A stretch of 64,000 bases of DNA, from contig NZ_JAAXYC010000001.1 of NCBI RefSeq assembly GCF_018619185.1, positions 1-64,000 on the forward strand. The letters run 5' to 3'. Source of the stretch: Streptomyces sp. McG3 (lineage in GTDB: Bacteria; Actinomycetota; Actinomycetes; Streptomycetales; Streptomycetaceae). Below the pieces are notes generated by a model. That model had not been told where the DNA came from. It saw only the letters and a list, made by a program, of their open reading frames with translations, and searched no databases. The position numbers and the translations under genes were made by a program. This document shows, piece after piece, positions 34,701-45,780 of the stretch; the first letter of the stretch is position 1; every line of letters starts with the position of its first letter.

Positions 34701-37700
34701 GCCGCGCGCAGGTTGTCGTGCCGGCGCAGCAGGGCCCCGGCCGCGTCCCTCAGCGCGGAGGCGTCCAGCTCTCCTCGCAGTTCGAAGGCGAGGAGGGTGG
34801 TGTAGATGTCCGCGCCCCGCTCGTCGTACAGGGCGTGGAAGAGCAGCCCTTCCTGGAGCGGTGAGAGGGGCAGTACGTCGACGACGTCCTCCCCCGCGGA
34901 TTCGAGGCGGTCGATCTCCTCCTGCCCGAGGTCGACCAGGGTGAGGTCGGACGGGCTCAGACCGCCGGCGCCCTCGGGCCGTTCGGCGTGCCGGACCAGG
35001 GCCTCCAGCGCCCGGAACCAGCTCCGGGCGAGGTCGCGCATGTCGTCGTCCGAGAACAGCTCGCCGGCCCAGATCCAGTGGGCGACCAGTCGCGGGCCGT
35101 CGGGGTAGGTGACGGCCGTGGCGGTGAGGTCCAGGGCGTGCGGCAGGGCCATGGCGGCCTCGGCCACGTTCGACAGGCCCCGGTTGACCTCCGGCTCCCG
35201 CCCGGTGTCGGCGCCGTCGTCGGACTCGCCGAGCCGGCCCAGGTAGTTGAAGCCGATCTGCGGCTGCGCGAACCGGCCGAGGACCTGGGCGGTCTGTGGG
35301 TTGAGGTGGCGCAGCAGACCGAAGCCGATCCCGTTGTCGGGCAGGACCCGCCGCTGCTCCTTGATCCGCTTGACCGCGCGGCCCACCGCCGGTCCGCCCG
35401 ACCACACCTCGTCGCCGGGCGTCTCGCCCGGGACGAGGCGCAGCGGGTACAGGCTGGTGAACCAGCCGACGGTACGGGAGAGGTCGACGCCGTCGGTGAT
35501 CTCCTCGCGGCCGTGCCCCTCCAGGTCGATGAGGACCTCGGGGTCGTCCCCGCGCCCGGTGCGCGCCCGCCAGTCGATGACGGCGAGCGCCAGGGCCGTC
35601 AGCAGTACGTCGTTGATCCCGGTGTTGAACAGCGCGGGGATCCGGCCGAGCAGGGGTGCGGTGAGCTTCGCCGGAAGCTGGACGCTCAGCTGGGCGGCCG
35701 TGCCGAAGGTGTCCCGCCTCGCGTCCAGCGGACGGTCGGTCAGGGGGGTGTCGGAGCCGTCGAGGATGTCGCGCCAGAGCGGGAGTTCCCGCATGCGGTC
35801 CGGGGCGGCGGCCAGGTCGGTCAGCCGCCGGGCCCAGCCGCGGAACGAGGTGCCCACGGGTTCCAGGGCGACGGTCCGGCCGGCGGCGAGCGCTTCGAGG
35901 GCGGCCTGCAGATCGGGCAGCAGGATGCGCCAGGAGACGCCGTCGACGACCAGGTGGTGGGCGATCACGGTGAGCCGCCCGGGAGTCTCCGGGCCGAGGT
36001 CGAACCAGACGCAGCGCACCATCGCCCCGGTCCCGGGGTCCAGGCGCGACTGGGCGGCGGCGGTCTCCTCGGCTGCGCGCAGGTCGAGTTCCGCCTCGGT
36101 GAGGCCGGCGGCGATCAGCGCCGCGGCGTCGACGCGGTGGACGCAGTCCTCGGCCCGTACCGTGCCGGGCGGGTCGATCTCCAGCGACCAGCCGAAGTCC
36201 TCCCCGAGCCGGTCCAGACGCATCCGCAGCGCGTCGTGGTGGTCGAGCACCGCCTGGAGCGCCGACGTCACCACGGCGGGCTCCGTGCCCGCGGGCACCG
36301 GCAGTGACATGGTCTGGTTGAACTGGTCGATCGCGCCGCCCCGTTCGCGCACCCAGTGGACGATCGGGGTCAGCGGCACATCGCCGACCGCGTCGCTCCG
36401 CGACACGTCCGGCTCCGCGGGTCCGGCGGCCTCCGTCAGGACGGCCGCCGCCAGTGCCTCCGGGGTGCGGTGTGCGAACACGTCGCGCGGGCTGAACCGC
36501 AGCCCGGCCTGCCGGGCCCGGCTGACCAGCTGGATCGAGCTGATGCTGTCCCCGCCGACGGTGAAGAAACTATCCGCCACGTCGACCCGCTCCAGGCCGA
36601 GCACCTCGGCGTAGAGCGTGCACAGCGTCGACTCGGTGGCGTTGCGCGGCTCCCTGGACAGCTCGCCGCCGTCGGCCTCCGGGGCGGGCAGCGCCTTGCG
36701 GTCCACCTTGGCGTTCGCGTTCAGCGGCAGTTCGTCCAGGACCACGAACGCGGAGGGCACCATGTAGCCGGGCAGCGCCGCCGCGGCGTGCTCGCGCAGC
36801 ACCGCCGCGTCGACGGTCCGCCCCTCGGCCGGCATCACATGGGCGACCAGGCGCCGGTCGCCCGGACGGAACTCATGCACGCCCACGACCGCCCGGCCGA
36901 CGTCCCCGTGACCGTTCAGCACCTCCTCGATCTCGCCGAGTTCGATACGGAAGCCGCGCAGCTTCACCTGGAAGTCGGTGCGGCCCAGGTAGTCGAGCTG
37001 CCCCTCGTCGGTCCAGCGGACCAGGTCGCCGCTGCGGTACATCCGGACACCGGCCGGCCCGTACGGGTCGGGGACGAACCGCTCGGCGGTCAGCCCCGGC
37101 CGGCCGTTGTAGCCACGCGTGACACCCGCTCCGGCGATGTACAGCTCCCCGGGCACACCGGGCGGCACCGGGCGCAGGGCCGCGTCGAGCACGTACACCC
37201 GGGTGCCGGCGACGGGCCCGCCGATGGTGACCGGGGCGACGCCGTCCATCTCGGCGCCGGTGGCGTACACGGTGATCTCGGTGGGTCCGTAGAGGTTGAA
37301 CACCGGGCCGCCGAGGGCGACGAGCCGGCGGGCCAGGTCCGGGGCGAGCGCCTCGCCGCCGGTCATCTTGCTCAGCCCGCGGAGTGCCTGCGGGACCGTC
37401 TCCTCCAGGACGTGCCAGAGGCTCGGCGCCGCCCCCAGCACGGTCGTCCCGGTCCGGGTGAGCAGCGCCCCCAGCTCCTCGGGGTCCTTGACCGCGTCCG
37501 ACCCCGCGAGCACCAGGGTGCCGCCGCTGGTCAGCGGCAGGAAGATCTCCATCACCGCGATGTCGAACCCGACGGTGGACACGGCGGCCAGGCGGTCGTC
37601 CGGGGTGAGCCCCAGTCGCCGCACGAGCGTGTCCAGCATGTTGACCACCCCGCCGCCGGGCACGACGACGCCCTTCGGACGTCCGGTGGAGCCCGAGGTG

Positions 37701-40700
37701 TAGATGACGTACGCGGGGTGGTCGGGGTGCCGGACCACGGCGGAGGCGGCGGCCGGAGCACCGGCACGGTCCGCGCGGGCCATCTCCTCCTCGGTGAGAA
37801 CCAGGAGGGGGGCCGCGTCCTGGAGGACATAGTCGATCCGGTCGGCCGGGAGCGCCGGGTCGATCGGCAGGTAGGCCGCACCCGACTTGAGGACCGCGAG
37901 CAGTGCCACGACCAGGTCGGCGGTGCGCGGCAGCCGGATCGCGACGAACTGCTCGGGGCCTGCCCCCTGTTCGCGCAGCCAGTGGGCCAGGCGGTCGGCG
38001 CGGGCGGCCAGTTCGGCGTACGTCAGCTCCTGATCCTCCGCCATCAGCGCGGTGGCCCCGGGCTGGGCGGCCGCCCACGCCTCGAAGCGTTCGGTGACCG
38101 AGCCGTCGGTGGACCCGGGCTCGCCCTCGCTCCATGCGCCGAGCACCAGCCGCCGCTCGGCGGGGGCCAGCAGGCCGAGCTCGGCGGCCGGCCGGTCCGG
38201 CCCGTCCGCGAAGGCACGCAGCACGGCGAGGAACCGCTCGGCGACGGCTTCGACCCGCGCCCGGTCGAGCAGATCCGGACGGTAGGACCACTCCACGGTG
38301 AGCCGGTCGCCGCGCTGGGCGGCCAGCAGGGCGAGCGGGTAGTGCACGGAGTCGTGGACGTCGGCGTCCACCACCCCGAGCTCCTGGGCGGACTCGCGCA
38401 GCGGCTCGGACTCCACGGGGTAGTTCTCGAACACCACCAGGGTGTCGAAGAGTTCACCGCTGCCGGCCAGCCGCTGGACGTCGGCCAGACCGAGGTACTG
38501 GTGCGCCATCAGCCCCGACTGCCGTTCCTGGAGCCGCTGGAACAGCCCGGCGAGGGAGAAGCCGTGGCCGATGTCCATCCGGACCGGGAGCGTGTTGATG
38601 AACAGGCCGATCATGTCCTCGACGCCGGGCAGCTCCGGCGGGCGGCCCGAGACGGTCGCCCCGAAGACGACGTCGTCACGGCCCGTGAGCGCGGAGAGCA
38701 CGAGCCCCCAGGCCCCCTGCACCAGGGTGTTGACCGTCAGCCCGTGCTCCCGGGCCACGGCCGTCAGCCCCGCCGACAGCTCCTCGGGGATGTCGGTGCC
38801 CATCCGCTCGGGGGCGGCGGAGGCGTGGGCACCGGCGTCCGTGACCAGGTGGGTCACCTCGTCCAGGCCGGCCAGCGCGGTGCGCCAGGCGTCCTCGGAG
38901 ACGCCGCGGTCCTGCGCGGCCAGCCAGCTGAGGTAGCGCTTGTACGGGGCGGCGGGCGACGGTGCCGGTTCCTCGCCGCGCTGGTACCGCCCGTACAGGT
39001 CGAAGAGGTCCCGCACGAGCAGGGGCATCGACCAGCCGTCCACCGCGATGTGGTGGACGGTGAGGACGAAGCGGTGGTCCCGCTCGCCGAGCCGGACCAG
39101 GGTGCAGCGCAGCAGGGGCGGCTTCTCCAGGTCGAACCGCACCCCCCGGTCGGCCGCGAGCAGCCGCTCCAGCTCCGCCGCCCGGTCCTCCTCGGCGAGG
39201 CCGCTCACGTCATGGCTCCGCCACGGCAGCTCGGCGTCCGCGGGGATGACCTGGAGCGGCTTGCCCGCCGCGCCGGTGACGAAGAAGGCCCGCAGGTTGT
39301 CGTGGCGGCGCAGCAGCGCGCGGGCCGCCTCGCGCAGGGCGTCGGGCTCGACGGGGCCGCGGAGTTCGAGGACCGACTGGATGGTGTAGACGTCGGCCTC
39401 GGACGCGTCGTACAGGCCGTGGAAGTGCAGGCCCTGCTGGAGCGGCGAGAGCGGCAGCACGTCGACGATCCCGCCGGGGGTCGTCTCCAGCCGGTCGATC
39501 TCGGCCTGGTCGACGGTCACCAGCGGCAGGTCGGAGGGGGTGAGCCCGCCGGCGTCCGGGCGCTCGGCGTGCGCGGCCAGGGCGGTCAGCGCGTCGAACC
39601 ACAGCCGGGCGACCCGGGTGACCTCCGCCTCGCCGAGCAGTTCGCCCGACCAGGTCCAGGAGGCCGTCAGACGCTGCCCGTCCGGGTGGTCCACGGCGGC
39701 GGCGTTGAGTTCCAGGGTGTACGGGAGCGGCATCGTCGCGTCGCCGGCTCCGGTGAGGTCGCGTACCCGTACGGCGTCGGGATCGGCGTCCGCGTCGGCG
39801 GTGCCGAGCCGGCCCAGGTAGTTGAAGCCGATCTGCGGCTCGGCGAATCCGGCCAGCTCGGGGCCCGTGTCCGGGTTGAGGTGGCGCAGCAGTCCATAGC
39901 CCATGCCCTTGTCGGGGATGGCCCGCAACTGCTCCTTGACCGCCTTGAACGCGGCGCCCAGGGCGGGGCCGCCGGACCAGGTCTCCTCGTCCGCGTCGGC
40001 CCCGGCGCCCGGGTCGACGGCGACCGGGTAGAGGCTGGTGAACCAGCCCACGGTGCGCGAGAGGTCGACCCCGTCGAGGATCTCCTCGCGTCCGTGGCCC
40101 TCCAGCCCGACCAGGACCGCGCTGCCCTCCCCGCGGCCGCGCTCGCGCCGCCAGCGGGCCACCGCCAGGGCGAGCGCGGTGAGCATCGCCTCGTCGGATC
40201 CGGCGTGGAAGAGGGCGGGCACGGCTCCCAGGACCGCCGCCGTGGTGGCGGCGGGCAGGGTCACGGTCAGCTGGCGTGCCGCGCCGACCACGTCGCGCGC
40301 GGGGTCCGTGCGGCGGTCCGCCAGGTGCGGATCGGGGGTGGCCAGCACCGTGCGCCAGCGGTCCAGCTCGGCGACGCGGCGTTCGGTCAGGGCCTCCTTC
40401 GCCAGCTCCCGCGACCAGCGGCGCAGCGAGGTGCCGACCGGGTCGAGGACGATCGCGTCGCCGGACCGGAGCGCGGCGAAGGCGGCTTCCAGGTCGGGCA
40501 GCAGGATCCGCCAGGAGACGCCGTCGACGGCGAGGTGGTGGATCACCAGGGCCAGCAGGCCTTCGGCGTCCGGCCCCGCGTCGTGCCAGACGGCCTGGAC
40601 CATCCGGCCGTCGGCGGGGGCGAGCCGCTCCACGGCCGCGAGCACCTGCTCCTCGTGGGTCCGCTCCGCCGCCGGGTCGCCGGCCGCGGTCACGTAGCGG

Positions 40701-42637
40701 CGCACGCAGTCCTCGGCGCGCACGGCGCCGCGGGCCATGACCTCCAGCGTCCACGCCTCCCGCGGGGTGCGGCCGAGCCGCATCCGCAGCGCGTCGTGGT
40801 GGTCGAGCAGCGCCTGGAGCGCGGTGTGCAGCCGGTCCTGGGTCAGACCGGCCGGGACGGGCACGGTCAGCGTCTGGTTGAAGGCGTCGATCCGGCCGCC
40901 CTGGCTCTGCTGCCAGTGCATGACCGGGGTCAGCGGCACCGGGCCGACACCGTCGTCGGCGACGGCCGCCGCAGGCTGCGGTGCGGCGCCGGCGAGCGCC
41001 GCCAGCCGGGACACCGTCCGGTGCTCGAAGATCTCCCGCAGGCTCAGCGCGATGTTCTCCTTGCGGGCGCGGTGGGCCAGTTGGATCGAGCTGATCGAGT
41101 CGCCGCCGCGCTCGAAGAAGTTGTCGTGGACGGAGACCGACTCGACCCCGAGCACCTCGGCGACGAGCCGGCACAGCAGTGCCTCGCGCTCGTTCCTCGG
41201 CTCCCCGTCCGCCGCGTCCGACGCGTCCGACGCGTCCGGACGATCCGCCCCTTCGGGCTGTGCGGCGCGGTCCGCCGTGCCGGACGGGGAGAGCACCAGA
41301 CGCGCGCGGTCGGCGGCGTCGAACAGCTCCAGCTCCCCGGCCCGCCGGTCGGGCCGGTCGGCGAACTCCGCCAGGACCGCGAGCAGCCGGTCCAGCACCT
41401 CGCGTCCGGCGCCCTCGGCGAACAGGTCGGGCCGGTGGTCGAGGCGGACCGTCATCCGCTCGCCCCGTACGGTGCCCTCCAGGTTGAGGGCGTAGTGCGT
41501 GGCGTCCACCGTGGCCGCGCCGACCGCGCCGATGTCCTCGGCGGAGTCCCGCAGGGTGTCGGTGTCGATCGGGTAGTTGGCGAAGATCGTGATGGCGTCG
41601 AAGAGCGGTCCGGCGCCGTGGAGCTGCTGGATCTCGGCGAGCCCGAGGTGCTTGTGGGCCAGCAGGTCGGCCTGGGCGTCCTGAAGGTTCCGGACGTGGT
41701 CCTTGAGGGAGAGCGCGGAGTCCAGGCGCAGCCGCACCGGCAGGGTGTTGATGAACAGGCCGACCATCCGCTCGACCCCGGGCAGCTCGGGCGGACGGCC
41801 CGAGACCGTCTCACCGAAGACGACGTCGTCCCGCCCGGTCAGCGAGCCGAGGACCAGGCCCCAGGCGGTCTGGACGACGCTGTTGAGGGTCACGCCGAGC
41901 GAACGCGCCCGCTCGATCAGCGCGGCCGACACCTTCGGGTCGACCTCCTCGATCAGGCTGTCGGGCAGCGACGCGCCCGTCCCGGAGCCCGCCACCAGCG
42001 TGGGCGCGGCCCCGTCGAGCGCGGCCTTCCAGGCGGATTCGGCCGCGGGCCGGTCCTGCCGGGAGAGCCAGGCCAGGTACTCCTTGTACGGGATGACCGG
42101 CGGCAGTTCCGCGGCGTCGCCGCCGGCCGCGTAGAGGGCCATCAGTTCGCCGAGCACCAGCGGCATGGACCAGCCGTCGAGCAGGATGTGGTGGGCGGTG
42201 AAGACGAACCGGTACTCCTCGTCCGCCAGCTTGACCAGCGAGAACCGCAGCGGCGGCCGTTTCAGGTCGAACCGGCGGGTCCGGTCCTCGTCGAGCAGGT
42301 CCCGCAGCCGGGCCGCGCGTTCCGGCTCCGGCACATCGCTGAGGTCGGTCTCGGACCAGTCCGGCTCGGCCTCGCGCAGGATCGCCTGCACCGGCTCGCC
42401 GCTCTTGCGGTTGCGGAACGAGGCACGCAGGTTCTCGTGGCGGTCCAGGACCGTGGCCACGGCGCCGCGCAGGACGCCCGCGTCCACCGCGCGCCTGAGA
42501 TCGATCGCCAGCTGGATCACGTAGACGTCCGCGCCCTGCTCCTCGTACAAGGCGTGAAAGAGCATGCCCTTCTGGAGCGGGGACAACGGCCAGATGTCGA
42601 CGAATCCAGGCTTCGACATGTTCCGGTTCTTCTCCAT
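27812..42637 (-). CDS. Non-ribosomal peptide synthetase, modules 7-10 with thioesterase
   Basis: This 4941-residue synthetase has the order C-T-E, C-A-T-E, C-A-T, C-A-T-TE. Landmarks by residue are: M7 C HHILLDG about 150, T Ser about 510, E HHLAVDG about 702; M8 C about 1197, A (TSGSTG) about 1647, T about 2029, E about 2231; M9 C about 2726, A about 3184, T (GGHSL) about 3569; M10 C about 3757, A about 4242, T about 4627. The thioesterase has G-W-S-M-G near 4757 and a C-terminal E-H-R His. The start ATG shares its A with the preceding TGA (TGATG), so upstream extensions of the frame are rejected. The thioesterase makes this the last synthetase; it should release or cyclise the lipopeptide. 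Confidence 0.95.
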   Translation of the reverse strand: MEKNRNMSKPGFVDIWPLSPLQKGMLFHALYEEQGADVYVIQLAIDLRRAVDAGVLRGAVATVLDRHENLRASFRNRKSGEPVQAILREAEPDWSETDLSDVPEPERAARLRDLLDEDRTRRFDLKRPPLRFSLVKLADEEYRFVFTAHHILLDGWSMPLVLGELMALYAAGGDAAELPPVIPYKEYLAWLSRQDRPAAESAWKAALDGAAPTLVAGSGTGASLPDSLIEEVDPKVSAALIERARSLGVTLNSVVQTAWGLVLGSLTGRDDVVFGETVSGRPPELPGVERMVGLFINTLPVRLRLDSALSLKDHVRNLQDAQADLLAHKHLGLAEIQQLHGAGPLFDAITIFANYPIDTDTLRDSAEDIGAVGAATVDATHYALNLEGTVRGERMTVRLDHRPDLFAEGAGREVLDRLLAVLAEFADRPDRRAGELELFDAADRARLVLSPSGTADRAAQPEGADRPDASDASDAADGEPRNEREALLCRLVAEVLGVESVSVHDNFFERGGDSISSIQLAHRARKENIALSLREIFEHRTVSRLAALAGAAPQPAAAVADDGVGPVPLTPVMHWQQSQGGRIDAFNQTLTVPVPAGLTQDRLHTALQALLDHHDALRMRLGRTPREAWTLEVMARGAVRAEDCVRRYVTAAGDPAAERTHEEQVLAAVERLAPADGRMVQAVWHDAGPDAEGLLALVIHHLAVDGVSWRILLPDLEAAFAALRSGDAIVLDPVGTSLRRWSRELAKEALTERRVAELDRWRTVLATPDPHLADRRTDPARDVVGAARQLTVTLPAATTAAVLGAVPALFHAGSDEAMLTALALAVARWRRERGRGEGSAVLVGLEGHGREEILDGVDLSRTVGWFTSLYPVAVDPGAGADADEETWSGGPALGAAFKAVKEQLRAIPDKGMGYGLLRHLNPDTGPELAGFAEPQIGFNYLGRLGTADADADPDAVRVRDLTGAGDATMPLPYTLELNAAAVDHPDGQRLTASWTWSGELLGEAEVTRVARLWFDALTALAAHAERPDAGGLTPSDLPLVTVDQAEIDRLETTPGGIVDVLPLSPLQQGLHFHGLYDASEADVYTIQSVLELRGPVEPDALREAARALLRRHDNLRAFFVTGAAGKPLQVIPADAELPWRSHDVSGLAEEDRAAELERLLAADRGVRFDLEKPPLLRCTLVRLGERDHRFVLTVHHIAVDGWSMPLLVRDLFDLYGRYQRGEEPAPSPAAPYKRYLSWLAAQDRGVSEDAWRTALAGLDEVTHLVTDAGAHASAAPERMGTDIPEELSAGLTAVAREHGLTVNTLVQGAWGLVLSALTGRDDVVFGATVSGRPPELPGVEDMIGLFINTLPVRMDIGHGFSLAGLFQRLQERQSGLMAHQYLGLADVQRLAGSGELFDTLVVFENYPVESEPLRESAQELGVVDADVHDSVHYPLALLAAQRGDRLTVEWSYRPDLLDRARVEAVAERFLAVLRAFADGPDRPAAELGLLAPAERRLVLGAWSEGEPGSTDGSVTERFEAWAAAQPGATALMAEDQELTYAELAARADRLAHWLREQGAGPEQFVAIRLPRTADLVVALLAVLKSGAAYLPIDPALPADRIDYVLQDAAPLLVLTEEEMARADRAGAPAAASAVVRHPDHPAYVIYTSGSTGRPKGVVVPGGGVVNMLDTLVRRLGLTPDDRLAAVSTVGFDIAVMEIFLPLTSGGTLVLAGSDAVKDPEELGALLTRTGTTVLGAAPSLWHVLEETVPQALRGLSKMTGGEALAPDLARRLVALGGPVFNLYGPTEITVYATGAEMDGVAPVTIGGPVAGTRVYVLDAALRPVPPGVPGELYIAGAGVTRGYNGRPGLTAERFVPDPYGPAGVRMYRSGDLVRWTDEGQLDYLGRTDFQVKLRGFRIELGEIEEVLNGHGDVGRAVVGVHEFRPGDRRLVAHVMPAEGRTVDAAVLREHAAAALPGYMVPSAFVVLDELPLNANAKVDRKALPAPEADGGELSREPRNATESTLCTLYAEVLGLERVDVADSFFTVGGDSISSIQLVSRARQAGLRFSPRDVFAHRTPEALAAAVLTEAAGPAEPDVSRSDAVGDVPLTPIVHWVRERGGAIDQFNQTMSLPVPAGTEPAVVTSALQAVLDHHDALRMRLDRLGEDFGWSLEIDPPGTVRAEDCVHRVDAAALIAAGLTEAELDLRAAEETAAAQSRLDPGTGAMVRCVWFDLGPETPGRLTVIAHHLVVDGVSWRILLPDLQAALEALAAGRTVALEPVGTSFRGWARRLTDLAAAPDRMRELPLWRDILDGSDTPLTDRPLDARRDTFGTAAQLSVQLPAKLTAPLLGRIPALFNTGINDVLLTALALAVIDWRARTGRGDDPEVLIDLEGHGREEITDGVDLSRTVGWFTSLYPLRLVPGETPGDEVWSGGPAVGRAVKRIKEQRRVLPDNGIGFGLLRHLNPQTAQVLGRFAQPQIGFNYLGRLGESDDGADTGREPEVNRGLSNVAEAAMALPHALDLTATAVTYPDGPRLVAHWIWAGELFSDDDMRDLARSWFRALEALVRHAERPEGAGGLSPSDLTLVDLGQEEIDRLESAGEDVVDVLPLSPLQEGLLFHALYDERGADIYTTLLAFELRGELDASALRDAAGALLRRHDNLRAAFRPGAAGQSLQVIPRTVELPWREVDLSGYDEERRTRELDRLTSEALAERFDPRQAPLLRFTLVRTGAEAHRLLLANHHILFDGWSGPVLSAELFELYRTGGDDAALPRVTPYKDYLSWLAGQDRAAAESAWREALDGVDEPTLVAPADPARAPLRPRAHRLELSAADTAALTGQARRAGVTKNTVVQAAWGLLLCGLTGREDVTFGETVNGRPAELPGVETMVGLFINTLPVRVRAGRGDTLLDVVHRLRDQQLELLPHKYLGLTDIQRITGTGALFDTSTEFSSYPVDSETLERTAEGIGIVDAQIQDGTHYPLALGASDDGRSLTLTIDYRPDLYDDETAEALGTRLRTILDTFATDPGRRADSLDLLTEAGRRTLLVERNDTATEVPSVAVPELFRAQALRTPDAPAVVFGDTCLDYRDLDERSDRLAGLLAGLGVGPETPVGVLMERSAELPVVLLAVLKAGGAYVPLRDTDPAPRLRQLLADTGAQVVVTDPASASLAGELGVTVLDARDESPAAAPEVTVLPDQLAYVMYTSGSTGLPKGVEITQRDIVELAFDRRWESGAHRRVLMHSPTAFDASTYESWVPLLHGGAVVVAPPGALSVAALERLLATHEVTGLWLTAGLFRLVAEESPGALSGLREVWTGGDVVPAEAVRRILEACPGIVVTDGYGPTETTTFALSHPLTAGEPVPVRVPIGRPLDNMRVYVLDGSLRPVPAGVAGELYIAGAGLARGYTRQPAATAGRFVANPFGPPGARMYRTGDLVRWTADGVVEFAGRADDQVKLRGFRIEPGEIEDRLARHPAVAQAAVIVREDRPGDKRLVGYAVLADPDGPATTADLTAYLSGELPDYMVPSALVAVAALPLTANGKIDRRALPAPEYGGAEERRAPRDEREKTLCALYAEILGVPEVGIDDSFFDLGGHSLLATRLVNRIRSAFGAEVPVRLVFEAPTVAALAGRLTGAEAAKQRLVPVERPAAIALSHAQRRLWFIDSVEEDTTGSYTIQLAVRLLGEVDPGAMEAAVGDVVDRHESLRTVFPVEGGAPRQRILAPEEYSVPLPVEAVTEDGLEGSLKESAASVFDLAADIPLRARLLRLAPREHVLDLVLHHIAGDGSSLAPLARDLGHAYAARLAGVEPEFVPLPVQYADYALWQRRTLGDENDPESPYGRQLAHWRTALAGLPEELDLPVDRPRSAEAGNPGGQVELRFPDDVVEGVHRLADEGGASLFMVLHAAVAATLHRVGGGTDIPVGTVVAGRGDEALDELVGFFVNTLVLRTDLSGTPDFRELLRRVRNTDLTAFSHQDVPFERLVEELNPARSLGRNPLFQVAVSLENNEEADLELPGLTLAPQPTTADLAKFDLSFAFGEIRPDGGPAGLGGQLDYNAALFDHATAEALADRLVRLLAAVVADPGLPVADADLLSPRERAVLQERNDTARARPAGTIVSRFAERVAAEPDAPAVSDRGVTIGYAELDARANRLAHRLIAAGVVPGDRVAVLQERSADLVVSTLAVLKAGAAYVPLDARYPLPRLGLIVEETGSRVLLTDRALSGVAVDGPVEVIVVDGEREAAESAGYAASSPDLVGHHDELAYVMYTSGSTGKPKGIGVTHACVVAFAADERWRSGHERVLFHSPHAFDASTYEIWATLLGGAHLVVAPPGQLDAAGLRRLTEEEGLTAVFMTTALFNLVAEEDPGAFAGLREIWTGGEQVSPAAFQRVLAACPDTAVVHVYGPTETTVYALCVPLHAPVAALRNVPVGRPMDNTRAYVLDDRLRPVPFGVAGELYLAGAGTARGYLGLPGMTAERFVADPFGAVGERMYRTGDVVRQDAEGLIEFVGRADHQVKIRGLRIELGEIESVLQDQPQISRTLVTVREDEPGDKKLVAYLVPVPGADTAGLREQVARRLPDYMVPSAFVYLPDLPVNANGKVDRKALPAPDFGPVAGGRGPRDPREELLCRLWAEALKLDRVGIDDNFFELGGDSIVSLQLTSRVRSVFGVELSNRAVFQAPTVASLMEVMGAGGQRDDSFEVVLELRAGGAAAPLFCLHPVGGVSWMYSGLMRHIAGDRPLYGIQARGLARQEQLPVSIAEMAEDYTERIREVQPSGPYHLLGWSMGSLLAHAVAVRLQQQGQEVALLANLDQPPVSAEELDGEYVAADDQKVYAALLDFVGRDPGMFGDGPLERDRVIEVLREEGSALATFDDDHILRIGEVNNNNWSLTIGYEPEVFDGDVLLFVATRDEDGPEGKTDRSVAKLQRFVTGKVEVEEIDCEHRQLLQAGPVAEVGRALQQRLDGLQD
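31770..34890 (-). other. Module 9: C-A-T (Val)
   Basis: The C domain begins with [11 protein letters not shown], the type that follows E domains, and has HHILFDG. The pocket DAYWWGGTFK is a well-known Val code. The T domain has L-G-G-H-S-L and no E follows, so L-Val is expected. Confidence 0.85.
34890..39475 (-). other. Module 8: C-A-T-E (substrate unclear)
   Basis: The C domain is DCL type with HHIAVDG. The pocket reads DIMGMGLVYK, for which I have no confident substrate. The A10 motif is N-A-K-V-D in place of N-G-K-V-D but keeps the Lys. The E domain has intact HHLVVDG, so a D residue is expected. Confidence 0.75.
39475..42637 (-). other. Module 7: C-T-E with no adenylation domain
   Basis: A C domain (HHILLDG) is joined to a T domain (E-R-G-G-D-S-I) by a short acidic D-A-S repeat linker around 41180-41290, in place of the roughly 500-residue A domain. 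The E domain is intact (HHLAVDG). The T domain must be loaded in trans, and the residue should become D. Confidence 0.88.
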
Positions 42638-45600
42638 CAGCTCAGATCCCTCTCGAATTCTTCGATCTCGTCCTGCGAGAGCTCCAGCAGCGACATGTCG
42701 GACGGGGTGAGCCCGCCGGACCCGGGCCGGCCGGCGCATCCGGCCAGGGCTTCGAGCGCCCCGAACCAGAGGTCCGCCAGGTCCCGTACTTCGTCCTGGC
42801 CGAAGAGCGCGCCGGGCCACGACCAGATGGCCACCAGCCGCACTCCGTCGGGCCGGTCCTGTGCCACCGCGCTGAGCCCGATGGAGTGGGCCAGCGGGGC
42901 GCTGTCGGCCCCGCCTCCGCCCAGCGTCTCGGTCGCCTCGGGCGGGGCCGCCCAGTCGTCGGCACGTTGTGCCCGCGCGTCGACCGCCTTGAAGCGGCCC
43001 AGGTAGTTGAAGCCGATCTGCGGCTCGGTGTATCCGGCCAGCTCGGGGCCCGTGTCCGGGTTGAGGTGGCGCAGCAGTCCGTAGCCCATGCCCTTGTCGG
43101 GGATGGCCCGCAACTGCTCCTTGACCCGCTTCAGCGCGGTGCCGAGCACCTCGGCGTCCGCGTCGGACGGGGGCCGGTCCACCGCTCCGGGGTCGATGGC
43201 GACCGGGTAGACGCTGGTGAACCAGCCCACCGTCCGGGACAGGTCCGCCCCCGGAACGATCTCCTCACGGCCGTGGCCCTCCAGACCCACCAGGAGCTCG
43301 CTCCCGTCTCCCCGGCCGCGCCCGCTCCGCCAGCGGGCGACCGCCAGCGCGAGGGCGGTGAGGAGCACTTCGTCGACGGCGGCGTTGAACGCCGCCGGCA
43401 CCGTGCCCAGCAGGGGTTCGCTGATCTCCGGCGGGAGGGTCACCGTCAGCCGTCGCGCGGTGCGGACCACGTCGACGGCGGGGTCGAGGGGCCGCTCCGA
43501 GAGCAGCGGATCCGCTGTCTCCAGGACCGAACGCCACAGGTCCAGCTCCTTGGTCCGCTCCGGCCCGGCCGCCTGCTCCGCCAGGACCGAGGCCCAGTGG
43601 CGGAACGACGTGCCGACGGGTTCGAGGCCGGGTTCGCGGTCCTGGGAGACCGCCTCCCAGGCCTGCCGGAGGTCTTCCTGAAGGACGCGCCAGGAGACGC
43701 CGTCCACGGCGAGGTGGTGGACCAGGATCAGCAGCCGCCCCGGCCTGGCGGGTCCGGCGTCGAACCAGACGGCCCGGACCATCTCGCCGTCCTCGCAGGC
43801 GAGTTCGGACTGTGCCCGGGTCTGCGCCTCGGTGACCAGACCGATCAGTCCGTCCTGCGGAACGGAGGTGATGTCCTTCCGGCGGAGCAGCGCGGAGGCG
43901 TCGACGGAACCGGTCGGGGTGACCTCCAGCCGCAGTCCGTCCGTGCCCGTCACGATCCTCGAACGCAGGATGTCGTGGTGGTCGAGGACGGCCTGCAAGG
44001 TCGCCGCGAGCTTCTTCTCGTCCGCGTCCGCCGGGACCTGGAGCAGCGCCGCCTGGTGGACGCTGTCCGTCGGCCCGCCCCGCTCGTACAGGTCGAGCAT
44101 GACCGGCGTCAGCGGCATCTCCCCGATGGCCTCGGCGGCGGACTGGCCCTCGGCCGGGCCCTCGTCCTGGGTGGCGATCCTGGCCAGACCGCGGACCGTC
44201 CGGTACTTGAAGACGTCCCGCAGGCTGATCTGGAGGCCGGCCTTACGGGCCCGGCCGGCCAGCTGGATGGAGACGATGCTGTCGCCGCCGAGTTCGAAGA
44301 AGTCGTCGTCGAGACCGACGTCGGGCGCGTCGAGCAGTTCGGCGAACAGTCCGGCGAGCACCGCCTCCCGGGACGGGTCGGCCGACGAGCCGGCCGGGTC
44401 CTCCTCCCGCACCCCGTCGGCCGGAGCGGCCGCCCGCCCGCTCAGCCGGGAACGCACCCCGGTCCAGCGTCGGGTCAGCGGATCGTCGCCCGACGGAGCG
44501 AACGCCTGCTCCGGGTCCCGGGCGAAGGCCTCCAGCACCTCGCGCAGTCCGTCGGCGACGGCCCCGGCCTCCGCCTCGGTGAACAGGTCGGGCCGGTAGC
44601 CGAGCCGGCAGTGCAGCAGGTCGCCGGAGAGCCCGGCGTCCAGGGTGAGCGGGTAGTGGGTGGCGTCGTTCATCTCCAGGTCGACCGCGCGGACCCGGTC
44701 GGCGTCGCCGCCAAAGCCCGCCCCGTCGGCGGGGATGTTCTGGAAGACCAGGAGCGTGTCGAACAACTCGCCCTTGCCGACGTCCCGTTGCAGGTCCACC
44801 AGGCGCATGTGCTGGTGCGCCGTCAGCTCCACCTGCTGCTGCCAGAGCCGGGCCAGCGCGTCGCCGATCGGCTCGCCGGGACGGAAGGCCACCCGTACGG
44901 GGACGGTGTTGATGAACAGGCCGACCATCCGCTCGACGCCCTGGACCTTCGGGGGACGCCCGGAGACGGTCGCCCCGAACACGACGTCCTCACGGCCGCC
45001 GAGCCGGGCGAGCAGCAGGCCCCAGGCGGCCTGGACGACGGTGTTCGCCGTGGTCCCGTGCCGGCCCGCCAGCGCGGTCAGTCCGGCGACCACGTCCGCC
45101 CCGAAGGTGACGGAGACCTTCTCGGTGGCGACGGCGTGACGCTCCGGGTCGGCCGGAGCCAGCAGGGTGGGCTCCACCGACGCGTCGAGCACCTGGCGCC
45201 AGGCCTTCTCCGAGACCGTCCGGTCCTGGCCGTCCAGCCAGGACAGATAGCTCCGGTACGGATGGGCCGGGGGCAGCCCGGAGGGGTCGCCGCCCGCCGC
45301 GTACAGGCGCATCAGCTCGTCGAGGAGGATCGGCGTGGACCAACCGTCCAGCAGGAGGTGGTGGAAGGTCAGCACCAGCCGGGCCCGGCCACCGCCCAGC
45401 CGGAGCAGCGTGCAGCGCAGCAGCGGGGGCCGGTCGAGGTCGAAGCGCTCGGCCCTCGCCTCCCGCATCACCCGGTCGACCTCGGCGCCCCGTGCGGTGG
45501 CGTCGAGGTCCGCCAGGTCCGTCTCGTTCCACGGCAGTTCGATGTCCGCCGGGATGAACTGCACCGGCCTGGAGAGGTGTTCGTGGGCGAAGCCCGCGCG

Positions 45601-45780
45601 CAGGTTCTCGTGCCGGTCCAGCAGCGCCCGCACCGAGGCGCGCAGCACCTCGGTGCGCGGGTCGCCCTCCAGGTCGAGGCCGAACTGGACGGTGTACACG
45701 TCGATCTCGCTCCGGTCGTAGAGCGAGTGGAAGAGCAGGCCCTCCTGGAGGGGAGCCAACGGCAGCACGTCGTCCAGCCG
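42637..45780 (-). other. Module 6: C-T-E with no adenylation domain
   Basis: The C domain is DCL type ([18 protein letters not shown]). Only about 50 residues separate it from the T domain (LGGDSI near 44283), where an A domain would need about 500. The E domain is intact (HHLAVDG). Trans loading and a D residue are expected. Confidence 0.88.

Noticed and set aside
42638-42820. 61-residue extension of the third NRPS upstream of 42637
   Set aside because: It overlaps the end of the previous synthetase and has Arg-rich shadow composition. The TGATG overlap marks the real start.
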